Assembly: GCA_018394315.1 (NCBI GenBank)
Contig: CP074575.1
Location: 709,501-773,500 of the forward strand
Source of the DNA: Mycoplasmatota bacterium
GTDB taxonomy: Bacteria; Bacillota_I; Bacilli_A; MAG-NZ
Direction: 5' to 3'
DNA length: 64,000 nt
Each line of letters begins with the position of its first letter. Positions within the stretch are counted from its first letter, which is position 1. The notes under the pieces are model-generated. The model was not told where the DNA came from. It made no database searches and was given only the letters and a program-made list of their open reading frames with translations. This document shows positions 55,901-64,000 of this stretch, in pieces. A program made the position numbers and the translations under genes.

Positions 55901-56643
55901 AAGTATTTGAAGAGTTTGGTGGAACTGTTAATTCAATAGTATTTAGGAATCAATGTGAAGAAGATATAAAGGATTCGATTAAAGCATTTGTGAGTGAAAT
56001 TGATAAATCTCACATAATCGCATTTAGTGGAGGATTTAGTGCTGGAGATGAACCAGATGGTAGTGGGAAGTTCATTGCAAGTGTCTTAAACAACAAAGAA
56101 ATAAATAAAGCAATTAATGAATTACTAAATCGAGATGGATTGGTTTTAGGAATTTGTAATGGATTCCAAGCGTTAGTTAAATCAGGATTACTCCCATTTA
56201 ACGAAGGTGTAACGATAGACAGTCCAACTCTATTTAGAAATGATATAAATAGACATGTATCGAATATCGTTCAAACTAAAGTGAAAACAAACAATTCACC
56301 TTGGCTATCTTCATTTAAAGAAGGTGAAGTTCATCGAGTTGCGATATCAAATGGTGAAGGGAAGTTTGTAGTTAGTGAAAAATTAGCTAAAGAGTTATAT
56401 GCTAATGATCAAATTGCGTTTCAATATGTAGGAGAGGATGAACTTCCTACTATGGATGGTACATATAACCCTAGTGGCTCTGAATATGCAATTGAGGGAA
56501 TTGTATCAAAATGTGGTCGCATTTTAGGAAAAATGGGACATAGTGAAAGATATGGTAAGGATGTTTTCAAGAATATTCCTGGTAATAAAGATCAAAACAT
56601 CTTTAAAAATGCTATAAGCTATTTTAGAAAGGGAAATGAATAA
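52960..56643 (+). CDS. purL: Phosphoribosylformylglycinamidine synthase, single-chain
   Basis: Large PurL of 1227 residues that combines the synthetase and glutaminase halves, replacing the PurS/PurQ/small PurL set of Bacillus. The synthetase region has [12 protein letters not shown]-type [10 protein letters not shown] and [16 protein letters not shown]; the C-terminal glutaminase (from about 960) has [13 protein letters not shown] with the nucleophile Cys. Lacks purQ and purS neighbours, which fits. The stop overlaps purC by one base. Confidence 0.96.
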   Translation: MMDIRIYVEKKNEYQVEALCLREDLNSNLGLNIQSLRLINLYDVFNISEELLSIAKYKVFGEIVTDIVSEDINIDGKYLAVEYLPGQFDQRASSAEECISLIDTSSEVFVRSGKLIIIDNIEDEDLDRIKKYYINEVESREKDLKVLDNTENIIIEDVKVFDGFKELSESGLNELLIDLGLAMSIEDLKHIQKYFISELRDPTETEIRMLDTYWSDHCRHTTFETTIENVEFSRDTFNKQIEDTFNKYLKMREFVHGNKKPLTLMDMATISGKYERKRGNLDDLEISDEINACSVYVDVDVDGEMEKWLLMFKNETHNHPTEIEPFGGASTCVGGAIRDPLSGRSFVYQAMRVSGAEDPTKDISETIEGKLPQKVISKAACDGFSSYGNQIGLATTHVREIYHPGFLAKRMEVGAVVGAVKADYVRRERPVKGDVVIMFGGRTGRDGIGGATGSSKEHTTESLETASAEVQKGNAPEERKIQRLFRNKEVTRLIKKSNDFGAGGVSVAIGEIADSLDIDLDKVKTKYKGLNGTELAISESQERMAVVVEAKDKEKFLNLCKEENLEATQIATVTDSGRLVMYWNEKKIVDLSRDFIDTNGVIQSTNVKINTVSGNCPLYREVNGENLKDKVLNNLSDLNVATQKGMIEQFDATVGRSTVLMPFGGKYQTTASQSSVHKFPVSGFTNTASIMAFGYNPYLSEWSPFHGAAYAVLESLTKIVTSGASYKKVRFSFQEYFEKLDSVNAWGKPFASLLGSIYMQEGFNLPSIGGKDSMSGTFKDIKVPPTLISFAVTTVNTKNVVSPEFKGVGNYLYVIKHNPVDLLPNISELKENFDYTHKLIESEKILSAYAVKYGGISEALVKASLGNKIGFDVNTDLDLFSSDYGSIIVECNKELDYKNAHLLGMTTEDITLNSTNLSFDELSSALSTFSDLYPTKKDVDFTFNDFERGNVERDLSGHDNEQVKVFIPVFPGMNSEYDMIKVFEEFGGTVNSIVFRNQCEEDIKDSIKAFVSEIDKSHIIAFSGGFSAGDEPDGSGKFIASVLNNKEINKAINELLNRDGLVLGICNGFQALVKSGLLPFNEGVTIDSPTLFRNDINRHVSNIVQTKVKTNNSPWLSSFKEGEVHRVAISNGEGKFVVSEKLAKELYANDQIAFQYVGEDELPTMDGTYNPSGSEYAIEGIVSKCGRILGKMGHSERYGKDVFKNIPGNKDQNIFKNAISYFRKGNE

Positions 56644-57350
56644 TGGAAAAGAAAGAGTTTTTGTACGAAGGAAAAGCTAAACAAGTATATGCGACTACTG
56701 ATTCTGATAAAATCATAATTCATTATAAAGATGATGCTACTGCATTTAATGGTATTAAAAAAGCTTCAATTTCTAATAAGGGAATATTAAATAATAAAAT
56801 TACTGAATTGATTTTTTCTAAACTTGAAGCGAGTGGAATTCCTACTCACTTCATCAAAAGACTAAATGAAAGAGATCAATTATGCAAGAAAGTTACCATT
56901 TTCCCGTTAGAAGTTATAATTAGGAATTATATAGCTGGTTCAATGGCAAAGAGACTAGCAATCACTGAGGGAACAAAACCAAATAATGTTATTTTTGAAT
57001 TAAGTTATAAAAATGATGATTTAGGTGATCCGTTAATTAATGAAGATCATGCCGTTGCATTAGGTGCATGTACTTATGATGAACTTAAAGTGATCAAAGA
57101 TTATGCACTTAATATAAATGACTACTTGAATCAAGTGTTTGATAACGAAGGTATTATCTTAGTTGACTTTAAAATTGAGTTTGGGAAAACTGTTGATGGA
57201 GAGATAGTATTGGCAGATGAGATAAGCCCAGACACTTGTCGCTTCTGGGAAAAAGGAACTTTGAAGAAATTAGATAAGGATAGATTTAGAAGAGACTTAG
57301 GTAGTGTAGAGGAAGCTTATATCGAAATATTAGAAAGAATCTCTAAATAG
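56643..57350 (+). CDS. purC: SAICAR synthase
   Basis: Joins CAIR and aspartate using ATP. 235 residues with [17 protein letters not shown]-type [12 protein letters not shown] and DFKIEFG. Start overlaps purL. Confidence 0.97.
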   Translation: MEKKEFLYEGKAKQVYATTDSDKIIIHYKDDATAFNGIKKASISNKGILNNKITELIFSKLEASGIPTHFIKRLNERDQLCKKVTIFPLEVIIRNYIAGSMAKRLAITEGTKPNNVIFELSYKNDDLGDPLINEDHAVALGACTYDELKVIKDYALNINDYLNQVFDNEGIILVDFKIEFGKTVDGEIVLADEISPDTCRFWEKGTLKKLDKDRFRRDLGSVEEAYIEILERISK

Positions 57351-57365
57351 AAGGTATGTGATAAT

Positions 57366-58778
57366 ATGTCAGAACTTGATAGTTTTTTAAATGATAAGCT
57401 AAATGAAGAATGTGGAGTATTTGGTGTTTACAATATCCAAACAGCTTCAGAATTAACGTATTATGGTTTACATTCACTTCAGCACCGTGGCCAAGAGGGT
57501 TGTGGAATTGTTTCAAGCAATGGTGAATGTTTAAAAAGTCATAAGGGAGAAGGGCTAGTAACAACTATATTTAATGAGCAAGTCTTGAGTAACTTAAAAG
57601 GAGTTTCTGCGATAGGACATGTTAGGTACTCTACCGCTGGAGGTGGAGGGATTATGAACGTGCAGCCTTTCTTATTTCATCACCATACTGGTGATTTTGC
57701 ACTTTGCCATAATGGTAACATAGTTAACTCAAGTGAGATTAGAGAGTTCTTAGAAAAGCAAGGAACCATTTTTCAGTCCTCGTCTGATACAGAAATACTA
57801 GCACATTTAGTCAAAAAGGATACTAGGCTAAATAGAGTTGATGCTTTAAAAGAAGCATTAAGATTGTTAGAGGGTGCATTTGCGTTCTTAATACTTACTA
57901 AGGACAAACTTTATGTAGCTAGGGATAGACATGGATTAAGACCATTATCTTTAGGGAAGATAAATGGTGGATATGTTGTTTCAAGTGAGAGTTGTGCTTT
58001 CAATATTGTCGGTGGTGAATTTGTAAGAGATGTAAATCCTGGTGAAATTCTCGTAATTTCAGAGAGTGGAATCGAATCACACTTTTATGCTGAAGAAACT
58101 AAGAATATGATGTGTGCAATGGAGTATATTTATTTTTCTAGACCTGATAGTGTAATTGAAGGACTGAATGTACATGCTGCTAGAAAAGAATCAGGTAAGG
58201 TATTAGCGAAAGAAATGCCTGTTGAAGCAGATATTGTTATTGGTGTTCCTGATTCAAGCATTTCTGCGGCTATCGGTTATGCAGAGGAAAGTAAGATTCC
58301 TTATGAGATGGGTTTAATTAAGAATAAATATATTGCTAGGACCTTCATTCAGCCTACTCAAGAACTGCGAGAAAAAGGAGTAAGGATGAAGTTGAGTGCG
58401 GTTGACTCTTTGGTTAGAGGGAAAAGAGTTGTACTAATCGATGATTCAATAGTACGTGGTACTACTATTAAGAGAATTATAACGTTATTAAGAGAAGCAG
58501 GAGCAAAAGAAATACACGTTAGGATAGCTGCTCCAGCAATAACTCATCCGTGTTTTTATGGTGTAGATACTTCGACTTATGATGAACTAATTTCATCAAG
58601 GTTAGGAGTAGAGGAAGTTAAGGATCTAATTAAGGCAGACTCGTTACATTTTATTTCTAGTGAGGGACTTAAAAGTTCATTTAACAGAGATCATCTATGT
58701 TTAGCTTGTTTCTCAGGAGAATATCCTACACCAACATATAAAGCTTTGGATGAAGCAAATAAAGATGGAAAGTTCTAA
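57366..58778 (+). CDS. purF: Amidophosphoribosyltransferase
   Basis: First committed enzyme of purine synthesis (PRPP + glutamine). 470 residues. A short propeptide ends before Cys16 in NEECGVFGV, the N-terminal nucleophile after processing. The PRPP loop [12 protein letters not shown] and the Cys of [10 protein letters not shown], as in the Fe-S-containing Bacillus form, are present. Confidence 0.97.
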   Translation: MSELDSFLNDKLNEECGVFGVYNIQTASELTYYGLHSLQHRGQEGCGIVSSNGECLKSHKGEGLVTTIFNEQVLSNLKGVSAIGHVRYSTAGGGGIMNVQPFLFHHHTGDFALCHNGNIVNSSEIREFLEKQGTIFQSSSDTEILAHLVKKDTRLNRVDALKEALRLLEGAFAFLILTKDKLYVARDRHGLRPLSLGKINGGYVVSSESCAFNIVGGEFVRDVNPGEILVISESGIESHFYAEETKNMMCAMEYIYFSRPDSVIEGLNVHAARKESGKVLAKEMPVEADIVIGVPDSSISAAIGYAEESKIPYEMGLIKNKYIARTFIQPTQELREKGVRMKLSAVDSLVRGKRVVLIDDSIVRGTTIKRIITLLREAGAKEIHVRIAAPAITHPCFYGVDTSTYDELISSRLGVEEVKDLIKADSLHFISSEGLKSSFNRDHLCLACFSGEYPTPTYKALDEANKDGKF

Positions 58779-58789
58779 GGAGTATATTT

Positions 58790-59815
58790 ATGGCAAAATC
58801 ATATGAAAAGGCCGGAGTCAATTTAGAGGCTGGTTATGAGTCGGTAAGAAGAATTAAAAGGCATGTAAAAGCTACTGAAAGATTTGGTGTCATGGGTGGT
58901 ATTGGATCTTTTGGTGGAATGTTTGATTTATCAAAACTTAATATGAAGGAACCTGTGTTAGTAAGTGGTACCGATGGGGTAGGAACTAAACTTATCTTGG
59001 CTTTTATGATGGATAAACATGATACGATAGGAATAGATGTAGTAGCTATGTGTGTAAATGATATTTTAGCACAAGGAGCTGAACCACTATTCTTTTTAGA
59101 TTATATTGCTGTAGGTAAGAACGATCCTATTCAAATTGAAGAAATAGTAAAAGGAGTCGCAACTGGTTGTGTACAGGCAAATGCTGCATTAATAGGCGGA
59201 GAAACTGCAGAAATGCCGGATATGTATGAGTGTGGACACTATGATATTGCTGGATTTACGGTTGGTGCAGTCGAGAAAAGTAAGATGATAGATGGAAGTA
59301 AGGTTGAAGTAGGAGATGCTATTATTGGACTTTCTTCTAGTGGTCTTCATTCTAATGGATTTTCTCTAGTTAGAAAAATAATACTGAAAGACCATAACCT
59401 GGGTTTATTTGAAAACATTGATGAATTAGGCGGTGTTCTTGGAGATGTTTTATTAACACCAACTAAAATCTATGTTAAGCCGGTATTAAAATTACTAGAA
59501 AGTGTTGATGTACATGGAATTATACATATAACTGGTGGTGGATTTGACGAGAACATACCTAGAGGTTTAAAAGATGGACAAGGTGCTTTGATAAATGAAG
59601 GTAGTTGGGAAATACCAAGTATTTTCCCTTACCTAAAGAGACTTGGTAAAATCGATAATCGAGAAATGTATAATATTTTTAATATGGGAATTGGAATGAC
59701 TATTATAGTTAATAAAGAAGATGTTGATAAGACTATTAGCATACTAGCTGAAAATGGTGAGAAAGCTTTCTTAATCGGAGAGGTTACAGACTCATCAGGA
59801 GTAACCATTAAATGA
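58790..59815 (+). CDS. purM: AIR synthase
   Basis: Closes the imidazole ring (FGAM to AIR). 341 residues; [19 protein letters not shown] and [13 protein letters not shown] are diagnostic. AAGGAG upstream. Stop is UGA, overlapping purN by four bases. Confidence 0.97.
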   Translation: MAKSYEKAGVNLEAGYESVRRIKRHVKATERFGVMGGIGSFGGMFDLSKLNMKEPVLVSGTDGVGTKLILAFMMDKHDTIGIDVVAMCVNDILAQGAEPLFFLDYIAVGKNDPIQIEEIVKGVATGCVQANAALIGGETAEMPDMYECGHYDIAGFTVGAVEKSKMIDGSKVEVGDAIIGLSSSGLHSNGFSLVRKIILKDHNLGLFENIDELGGVLGDVLLTPTKIYVKPVLKLLESVDVHGIIHITGGGFDENIPRGLKDGQGALINEGSWEIPSIFPYLKRLGKIDNREMYNIFNMGIGMTIIVNKEDVDKTISILAENGEKAFLIGEVTDSSGVTIK

Positions 59816-60369
59816 AAAAAATAGCAGTGTTTGCTTCTGGTAATGGTTCTAATTTTCAAGCAATAGTTGAAAATAGTCATCTAGGATATGAAGTTGATGT
59901 TTTAATCTGTAATAGACCAAATGCTTATGTTTTAGAAAGAGCAAAAAACTTAGGAATTAATACATATGTATTTGATCATAAGAAATATAAAGATAGAAGA
60001 ATTTATGAAAGAGAAATCATTGAATTCTTAAAAGATAGAGATATAAAGTTGATTGTTTTGGCAGGTTATATGAGGCTCTTTAGTGAAGTGCTTTTGGAGA
60101 AGTATGATGGAAGAATAATAAATTTGCATCCATCATTATTACCTGATTTTCCTGGAGTAAGAGCTATTGAAGATGCATATAACGCTAAAGCAAAAGAAAT
60201 GGGTGTTACGATATTTTATGTAGATAGCGGAATAGATACAGGGGATATAATTGTTCAAGAGGGGTTTGTTTATGAGGATGAATCTCTTGAGGATATTGAA
60301 GTGAAAATTCATAAGCTTGAACATGAACTTTACCCCAAAACTATAAAAGCAATATTGGAGGATATGTAA
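59812..60369 (+). CDS. purN: GAR transformylase, folate-dependent
   Basis: Formylates GAR with 10-formyl-THF. 185 residues; [18 protein letters not shown] and [12 protein letters not shown] with the catalytic His, and a later DTGDII. Abuts purH. Confidence 0.97.
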   Translation: MKKIAVFASGNGSNFQAIVENSHLGYEVDVLICNRPNAYVLERAKNLGINTYVFDHKKYKDRRIYEREIIEFLKDRDIKLIVLAGYMRLFSEVLLEKYDGRIINLHPSLLPDFPGVRAIEDAYNAKAKEMGVTIFYVDSGIDTGDIIVQEGFVYEDESLEDIEVKIHKLEHELYPKTIKAILEDM

Positions 60370-61896
60370 ATGAAATATGCATTAATAAGTGTTAGTGATA
60401 AAACTAATATTGTAGAATTTGCAAGAGAATTAGTGAGTGTTGGATTTAAAATTATATCTACTGGTGGAACAAAGAAAATAATAGACGAAGCTGGTATCGA
60501 AACTATTGCTATCGACGACTTTACAGGTTTTCCAGAAATGCTTGATGGAAGAGTAAAGACACTGCATCCTTTAGTTCATGGTGGTTTACTTAGTGTAAGG
60601 GATAATGACTTGCATATTAAGGAAGTAAAGGAAAACAATATAAAGTATATAGATCTAGTCGTTGTAAACCTTTATCCATTTAAAGAAACAATAGCTAAAG
60701 ATAATGTAACTTATGCTGATGCAATTGAAAACATTGATATTGGTGGACCTTCAATGCTTAGAAGTGCTGCTAAAAATCATAAGTTCGTAACTGTTGTTTG
60801 TGATAGTTCCGATTATGATTTAGTTATAGGTGAATTCAAGGATAGTGGAGATACTTCTATTGAAACCAGATCTAGATTAGCTGCAAAAGTCTTTAGACAT
60901 ACTGCTTCATATGATACAGCTATTGCTGGATATTTGACTAATGAAGTTAAGGAAGAGAATCCAGAGAGTATTACAATTTCATATGATTTAAAACAGGTGT
61001 TAAGATATGGAGAAAACCCTCATCAAAAGGCCACTTTTTATAAAGGAAGTGAAGTATCTTATTCCTTAGCTCATGCTAATCAACTTCACGGAAAAGAATT
61101 AAGTTATAATAATATTCAAGATGGTAATGCAGCTCTACAGATCGTAAAAGAATATAAAGAGCCAGCGGTAGTAGCCGTAAAACATATGAATCCTTGTGGT
61201 GTAGGGCTAGGAAATAATATTAATGAAGCTTGGGATAAAGCTTATGCTTCTGACCCTGTTTCCATATTTGGAGGAATAGTTTCTACAAACCAAGAAGTTA
61301 CAAAAGAAGTAGCCTTAAAAATGAAAGAAATATTCTTAGAAATTATTATTGCTCCGTCATTTTCTGATGGTGCACTAGAAGTATTAACTAAAAAGAAAAA
61401 TTTAAGGTTGATTACTGCTCCAATGAGTGATATAGTAAATGAAAAACAATTTATCAGTGTTAATGGAGGATTACTTGTTCAAGACATAGATTATGGTGAA
61501 CCAGTATCATTAGATGTTGTCACAAAACGTAGACCAACTGATAATGAACTTAGAGATTTACTTTTTGCTTGGCGAGCTTGTAAACATGTTAAATCCAATG
61601 CAATTCTTCTAGCTAAAGATTTAATGACTGTGGGTATTGGTCCAGGTCAAACAAGCAGAGTTGGTGCTGCTAAAATTGCCTTTGAATGGGCTAAAGAACA
61701 TGGCCACAATGAAAACCTAGTACTAGCGAGCGATGCATTCTTTCCGTTTGATGATGTAGTGAGAATGGCAAATGAGTATGGTGTTAAAGCAATTATTCAG
61801 CCTGGTGGCTCTAAGCGTGATATAGATTCCATAAAAGCGTGTGATGAATTAGGTATTGCCATGATATTTACGAAGATGAGACATTTTAAACACTAA
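60370..61896 (+). CDS. purH: AICAR transformylase / IMP cyclohydrolase
   Basis: Bifunctional enzyme for the last two steps to IMP. 508 residues: N-terminal MGS-like cyclohydrolase domain ([22 protein letters not shown]) and C-terminal transformylase ([20 protein letters not shown]). Overlaps purD by one base. Confidence 0.97.
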   Translation: MKYALISVSDKTNIVEFARELVSVGFKIISTGGTKKIIDEAGIETIAIDDFTGFPEMLDGRVKTLHPLVHGGLLSVRDNDLHIKEVKENNIKYIDLVVVNLYPFKETIAKDNVTYADAIENIDIGGPSMLRSAAKNHKFVTVVCDSSDYDLVIGEFKDSGDTSIETRSRLAAKVFRHTASYDTAIAGYLTNEVKEENPESITISYDLKQVLRYGENPHQKATFYKGSEVSYSLAHANQLHGKELSYNNIQDGNAALQIVKEYKEPAVVAVKHMNPCGVGLGNNINEAWDKAYASDPVSIFGGIVSTNQEVTKEVALKMKEIFLEIIIAPSFSDGALEVLTKKKNLRLITAPMSDIVNEKQFISVNGGLLVQDIDYGEPVSLDVVTKRRPTDNELRDLLFAWRACKHVKSNAILLAKDLMTVGIGPGQTSRVGAAKIAFEWAKEHGHNENLVLASDAFFPFDDVVRMANEYGVKAIIQPGGSKRDIDSIKACDELGIAMIFTKMRHFKH

Positions 61897-63131
61897 TGAA
61901 AGTACTAATTATTGGTAGAGGTGGAAGAGAGCACGCGATAGCCTGGAAGGTTAAAGAGTCTAAGAGAGTAAAAGAAGTGTTTGTTGCTCCAGGTAACCCT
62001 GGTATGGTTGGAACTAAATTAGTAAATATTGATGAATTGGATATTAGTGGATTAGTAGACTTTGCTAAGAAAAATGAAATAGATTTAACAATTGTAGGAC
62101 CTGAGTCAAGCTTAGTAAATGGAGTAGTTGATGCATTTAATAAAGAAGGGCTTAAAATATTTGGTCCAACTAGGAAAGCAAGCATAATTGAAGGTTCAAA
62201 GCAATATGCAAAAGACTTGATGAGAAAGCATAATATACCTACTGCTTCTTATAATACTTTCGCTGACTATGATATGGCTATAGACTATGTTAAGAATGTT
62301 GGAGTACCAATTGTAATTAAGTATGATGGGTTAGCTGCAGGTAAGGGCGTGGTTGTAGCCTTTAGTTTAGATGAAGCAAATGATGCACTAAAGGATATGT
62401 TAAAAAATGCTAAGTACGGTGAAGGAAAAGTTGTAATTGAAGAATATTTAGAAGGACCTGAGTTTTCCTTAATGGCATTTGTTAACGGTAATAGTGTATA
62501 TCCTATGGAAATCGCTCAAGACCATAAAAGAGCTTTCGAAGGCGATTTAGGACCAAATACAGGGGGTATGGGTGCATATTCACCAGTTCCACTTATTCCT
62601 GATAGTGTAGTTAAAGAAGCAATTGAGAAGATAATGATACCGGCTGCAAAAGCTATGGTAATGGATAATAGATGTTTTACTGGGATATTGTATGGTGGTT
62701 TAATACTAACAAAAAAGGGACCAAAAGTAATTGAGTTTAATGCTAGGTTTGGTGATCCAGAAACAGAAGTAGTACTACCACGACTTAAAAATGATTTGAT
62801 TGATGTAATATTAGATGTGATGGATGATGTTGATCCTAGTTTAAGTTGGTCTAGAGAAGGGACTTTGGGAGTTGTTTTAGCTTCAAAAGGATATCCAGGT
62901 AGCTACGAAACAGGACATGAAATTAAAGGATTATCTGATAATTCTATGATTTTCCATATGGGAACTAGTTTTGATGGAACGTATAAAACAAATGGTGGAA
63001 GGGTATTGTTTGTGGTAGGGAAAGGTGATACTATAACTAAGGCACAAATTAATGCTTATGATACTATTTCAAATATAAAATGTGATAACTTATATTATAG
63101 GAAAGATATTGGCTATCAAGTAATAAAGTAG
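61896..63131 (+). CDS. purD: Phosphoribosylamine-glycine ligase
   Basis: ATP-grasp enzyme making GAR. 411 residues; [14 protein letters not shown] at the start, KYDGLAAGKGV and EFNARFGDPE later. Follows purH as in Bacillus. Confidence 0.97.
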   Translation: MKVLIIGRGGREHAIAWKVKESKRVKEVFVAPGNPGMVGTKLVNIDELDISGLVDFAKKNEIDLTIVGPESSLVNGVVDAFNKEGLKIFGPTRKASIIEGSKQYAKDLMRKHNIPTASYNTFADYDMAIDYVKNVGVPIVIKYDGLAAGKGVVVAFSLDEANDALKDMLKNAKYGEGKVVIEEYLEGPEFSLMAFVNGNSVYPMEIAQDHKRAFEGDLGPNTGGMGAYSPVPLIPDSVVKEAIEKIMIPAAKAMVMDNRCFTGILYGGLILTKKGPKVIEFNARFGDPETEVVLPRLKNDLIDVILDVMDDVDPSLSWSREGTLGVVLASKGYPGSYETGHEIKGLSDNSMIFHMGTSFDGTYKTNGGRVLFVVGKGDTITKAQINAYDTISNIKCDNLYYRKDIGYQVIK

Positions 63132-63140
63132 GAGGTTATT

Positions 63141-64000
63141 ATGTCAATTTTAAATGGAAAGGTTATTGAAGTAGGACTAACCTATGATGATGTTTTATTA
63201 GTCCCACAAAAATCTAGTGTTTTACCACATGAAGTTAATTTAGAAACAAAATTAACACCAAATATTAAATTGAATATTCCTATTGTATCTGCTGCTATGG
63301 ATACAGTGTCTGAAGCTAAAATGGCAATTGCATTAGCTAGACAAGGTGGAATAAGTTTTATTCATAAGAATATGAGTATTGAAGCTCAAGCTGAGCAAGT
63401 TGATCTAGTCAAGCGTTCTGAGAGCGGTATGATTACTAATCCAATAACATTAGGTAGAAAAAGTACTTTGCGTGATGCTGAAGATATTTTATCTACATAC
63501 AAAATTAGTGGATTACCTGTAGTGGAAGAAAATGGAGAGTTAGTCGGGATAATTACAAATCGTGATTTAAAGTACCGTCAATTAGATGATACTCCTGTAG
63601 TTGAAGTTATGACAAGTGAAAAGTTAATAACTGCTCCTGTTGGAACATCTTTAGAAAGTGCAAAGAAAATTCTTTCGGATAACCGCATTGAAAAGCTACC
63701 AATTGTTGATGAGAATAATATATTAAAAGGTTTAATTACAATCAAAGATATAGACAATGTTGTTAATTATCCAAATGCTTGTAAAGATTCAAAAGGTAGA
63801 TTAAGAGTTGGAGCAGCTGTTGGAGTTGGAGCAGAACTAATAGATAGAGTAAGTGCTTTAGTAAAAGCTGGTGTAGATGTTATTACTGTTGATAGCGCAC
63901 ATGGGCATAGTGGCGGTGTTGTAAATGCAGTTAGGGATATAAGAAATAAATTTCCTGAGTTAGATATTGTTGCAGGAAATATTGTAACAAAAGAAGCAGC
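63141..64000 (+). CDS. guaB: IMP dehydrogenase, 3' partial
   Basis: Oxidises IMP to XMP, the first step to GMP. About 286 residues are visible before the window ends. N-terminal LTYDDVLLVP, PIVSAAMDTV, two CBS repeats (about 95-205) and DSAHGHS; the catalytic Cys loop is outside. Its place directly after purD, 9 bases away with GGAGG, puts guanine synthesis under the same guanine riboswitch. Confidence 0.95.
   Translation, partial: MSILNGKVIEVGLTYDDVLLVPQKSSVLPHEVNLETKLTPNIKLNIPIVSAAMDTVSEAKMAIALARQGGISFIHKNMSIEAQAEQVDLVKRSESGMITNPITLGRKSTLRDAEDILSTYKISGLPVVEENGELVGIITNRDLKYRQLDDTPVVEVMTSEKLITAPVGTSLESAKKILSDNRIEKLPIVDENNILKGLITIKDIDNVVNYPNACKDSKGRLRVGAAVGVGAELIDRVSALVKAGVDVITVDSAHGHSGGVVNAVRDIRNKFPELDIVAGNIVTKEA

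Overview
The window comes from an AT-rich bacterium of the Bacillota, most like the anaerobic, wall-poor or Mollicute-related Bacilli (Izemoplasma- or Haloplasma-type). This is inferred from low GC, strong AGGAGG ribosome binding sites, a Bacillus-like gene order (S10-spc-alpha cluster; tmk-holB-ricT-trmN6-rsmI-metS), a T-box and a purine riboswitch, and a YjcZ-like tiny membrane protein. The genetic code is standard: UGA ends metS, yitT, purK and purM, yet UGA is also read as selenocysteine. No mobile element, CRISPR array or replication origin was seen.

Layout. 1-1.3 kb: end of an Rnf operon (rnfE, rnfA, and an rnfB without its ferredoxin domain). 1.5-3.1 kb: two lipoproteins, one a tandem rhodanese and the other with an in-frame UGA followed by a bSECIS-like hairpin, so a candidate extracytoplasmic selenoprotein. 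3.2-7.6 kb: tRNA-Sec, selD (itself Sec-containing), selA and selB in one transcription unit. 7.6-11.2 kb, minus strand: a three-subunit [FeFe] hydrogenase. 11.4-17.4 kb: a DJ-1/PfpI protein, a lipoprotein ApbE flavin transferase, and a 1302-residue lipoprotein with FMN-binding-like repeats and Ig-like domains. 17.5-31.9 kb: ribosomal protein cluster with secY, adk, map, infA and rpoA. 32-39.3 kb: accessory block (Nudix, P-type ATPase, YjcZ-like mini-gene, PadR/HAAS-DUF4097 cassette, deoxynucleoside kinase, NusG_II protein) placed between rplQ and the ECF transporter genes that usually follow it. 39.3-51 kb: ecfA1-ecfA2-ecfT-truA, tmk-holB-ricT-trmN6-terB-rsmI, a glycosyltransferase, T-box-metS, yitT. 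51.2-64 kb: guanine riboswitch and purEKLCFMNHD-guaB.

How it fits together. The first 17 kb reads as a redox island. Rnf and the hydrogenase handle electrons and NAD(H). ApbE and the FMN-binding-like lipoprotein point to flavin chemistry outside the membrane. The rhodanese lipoprotein and the CxU selenolipoprotein suggest extracytoplasmic sulfur/selenium redox chemistry, and the genes for making and inserting Sec lie directly downstream. A near-identical 20-bp imperfect palindrome lies upstream of both the rhodanese-selenoprotein genes and the hydrogenase operon, suggesting shared control. The candidate undescribed system is this rhodanese-lipoprotein/selenolipoprotein pair linked to Rnf and the Sec machinery.
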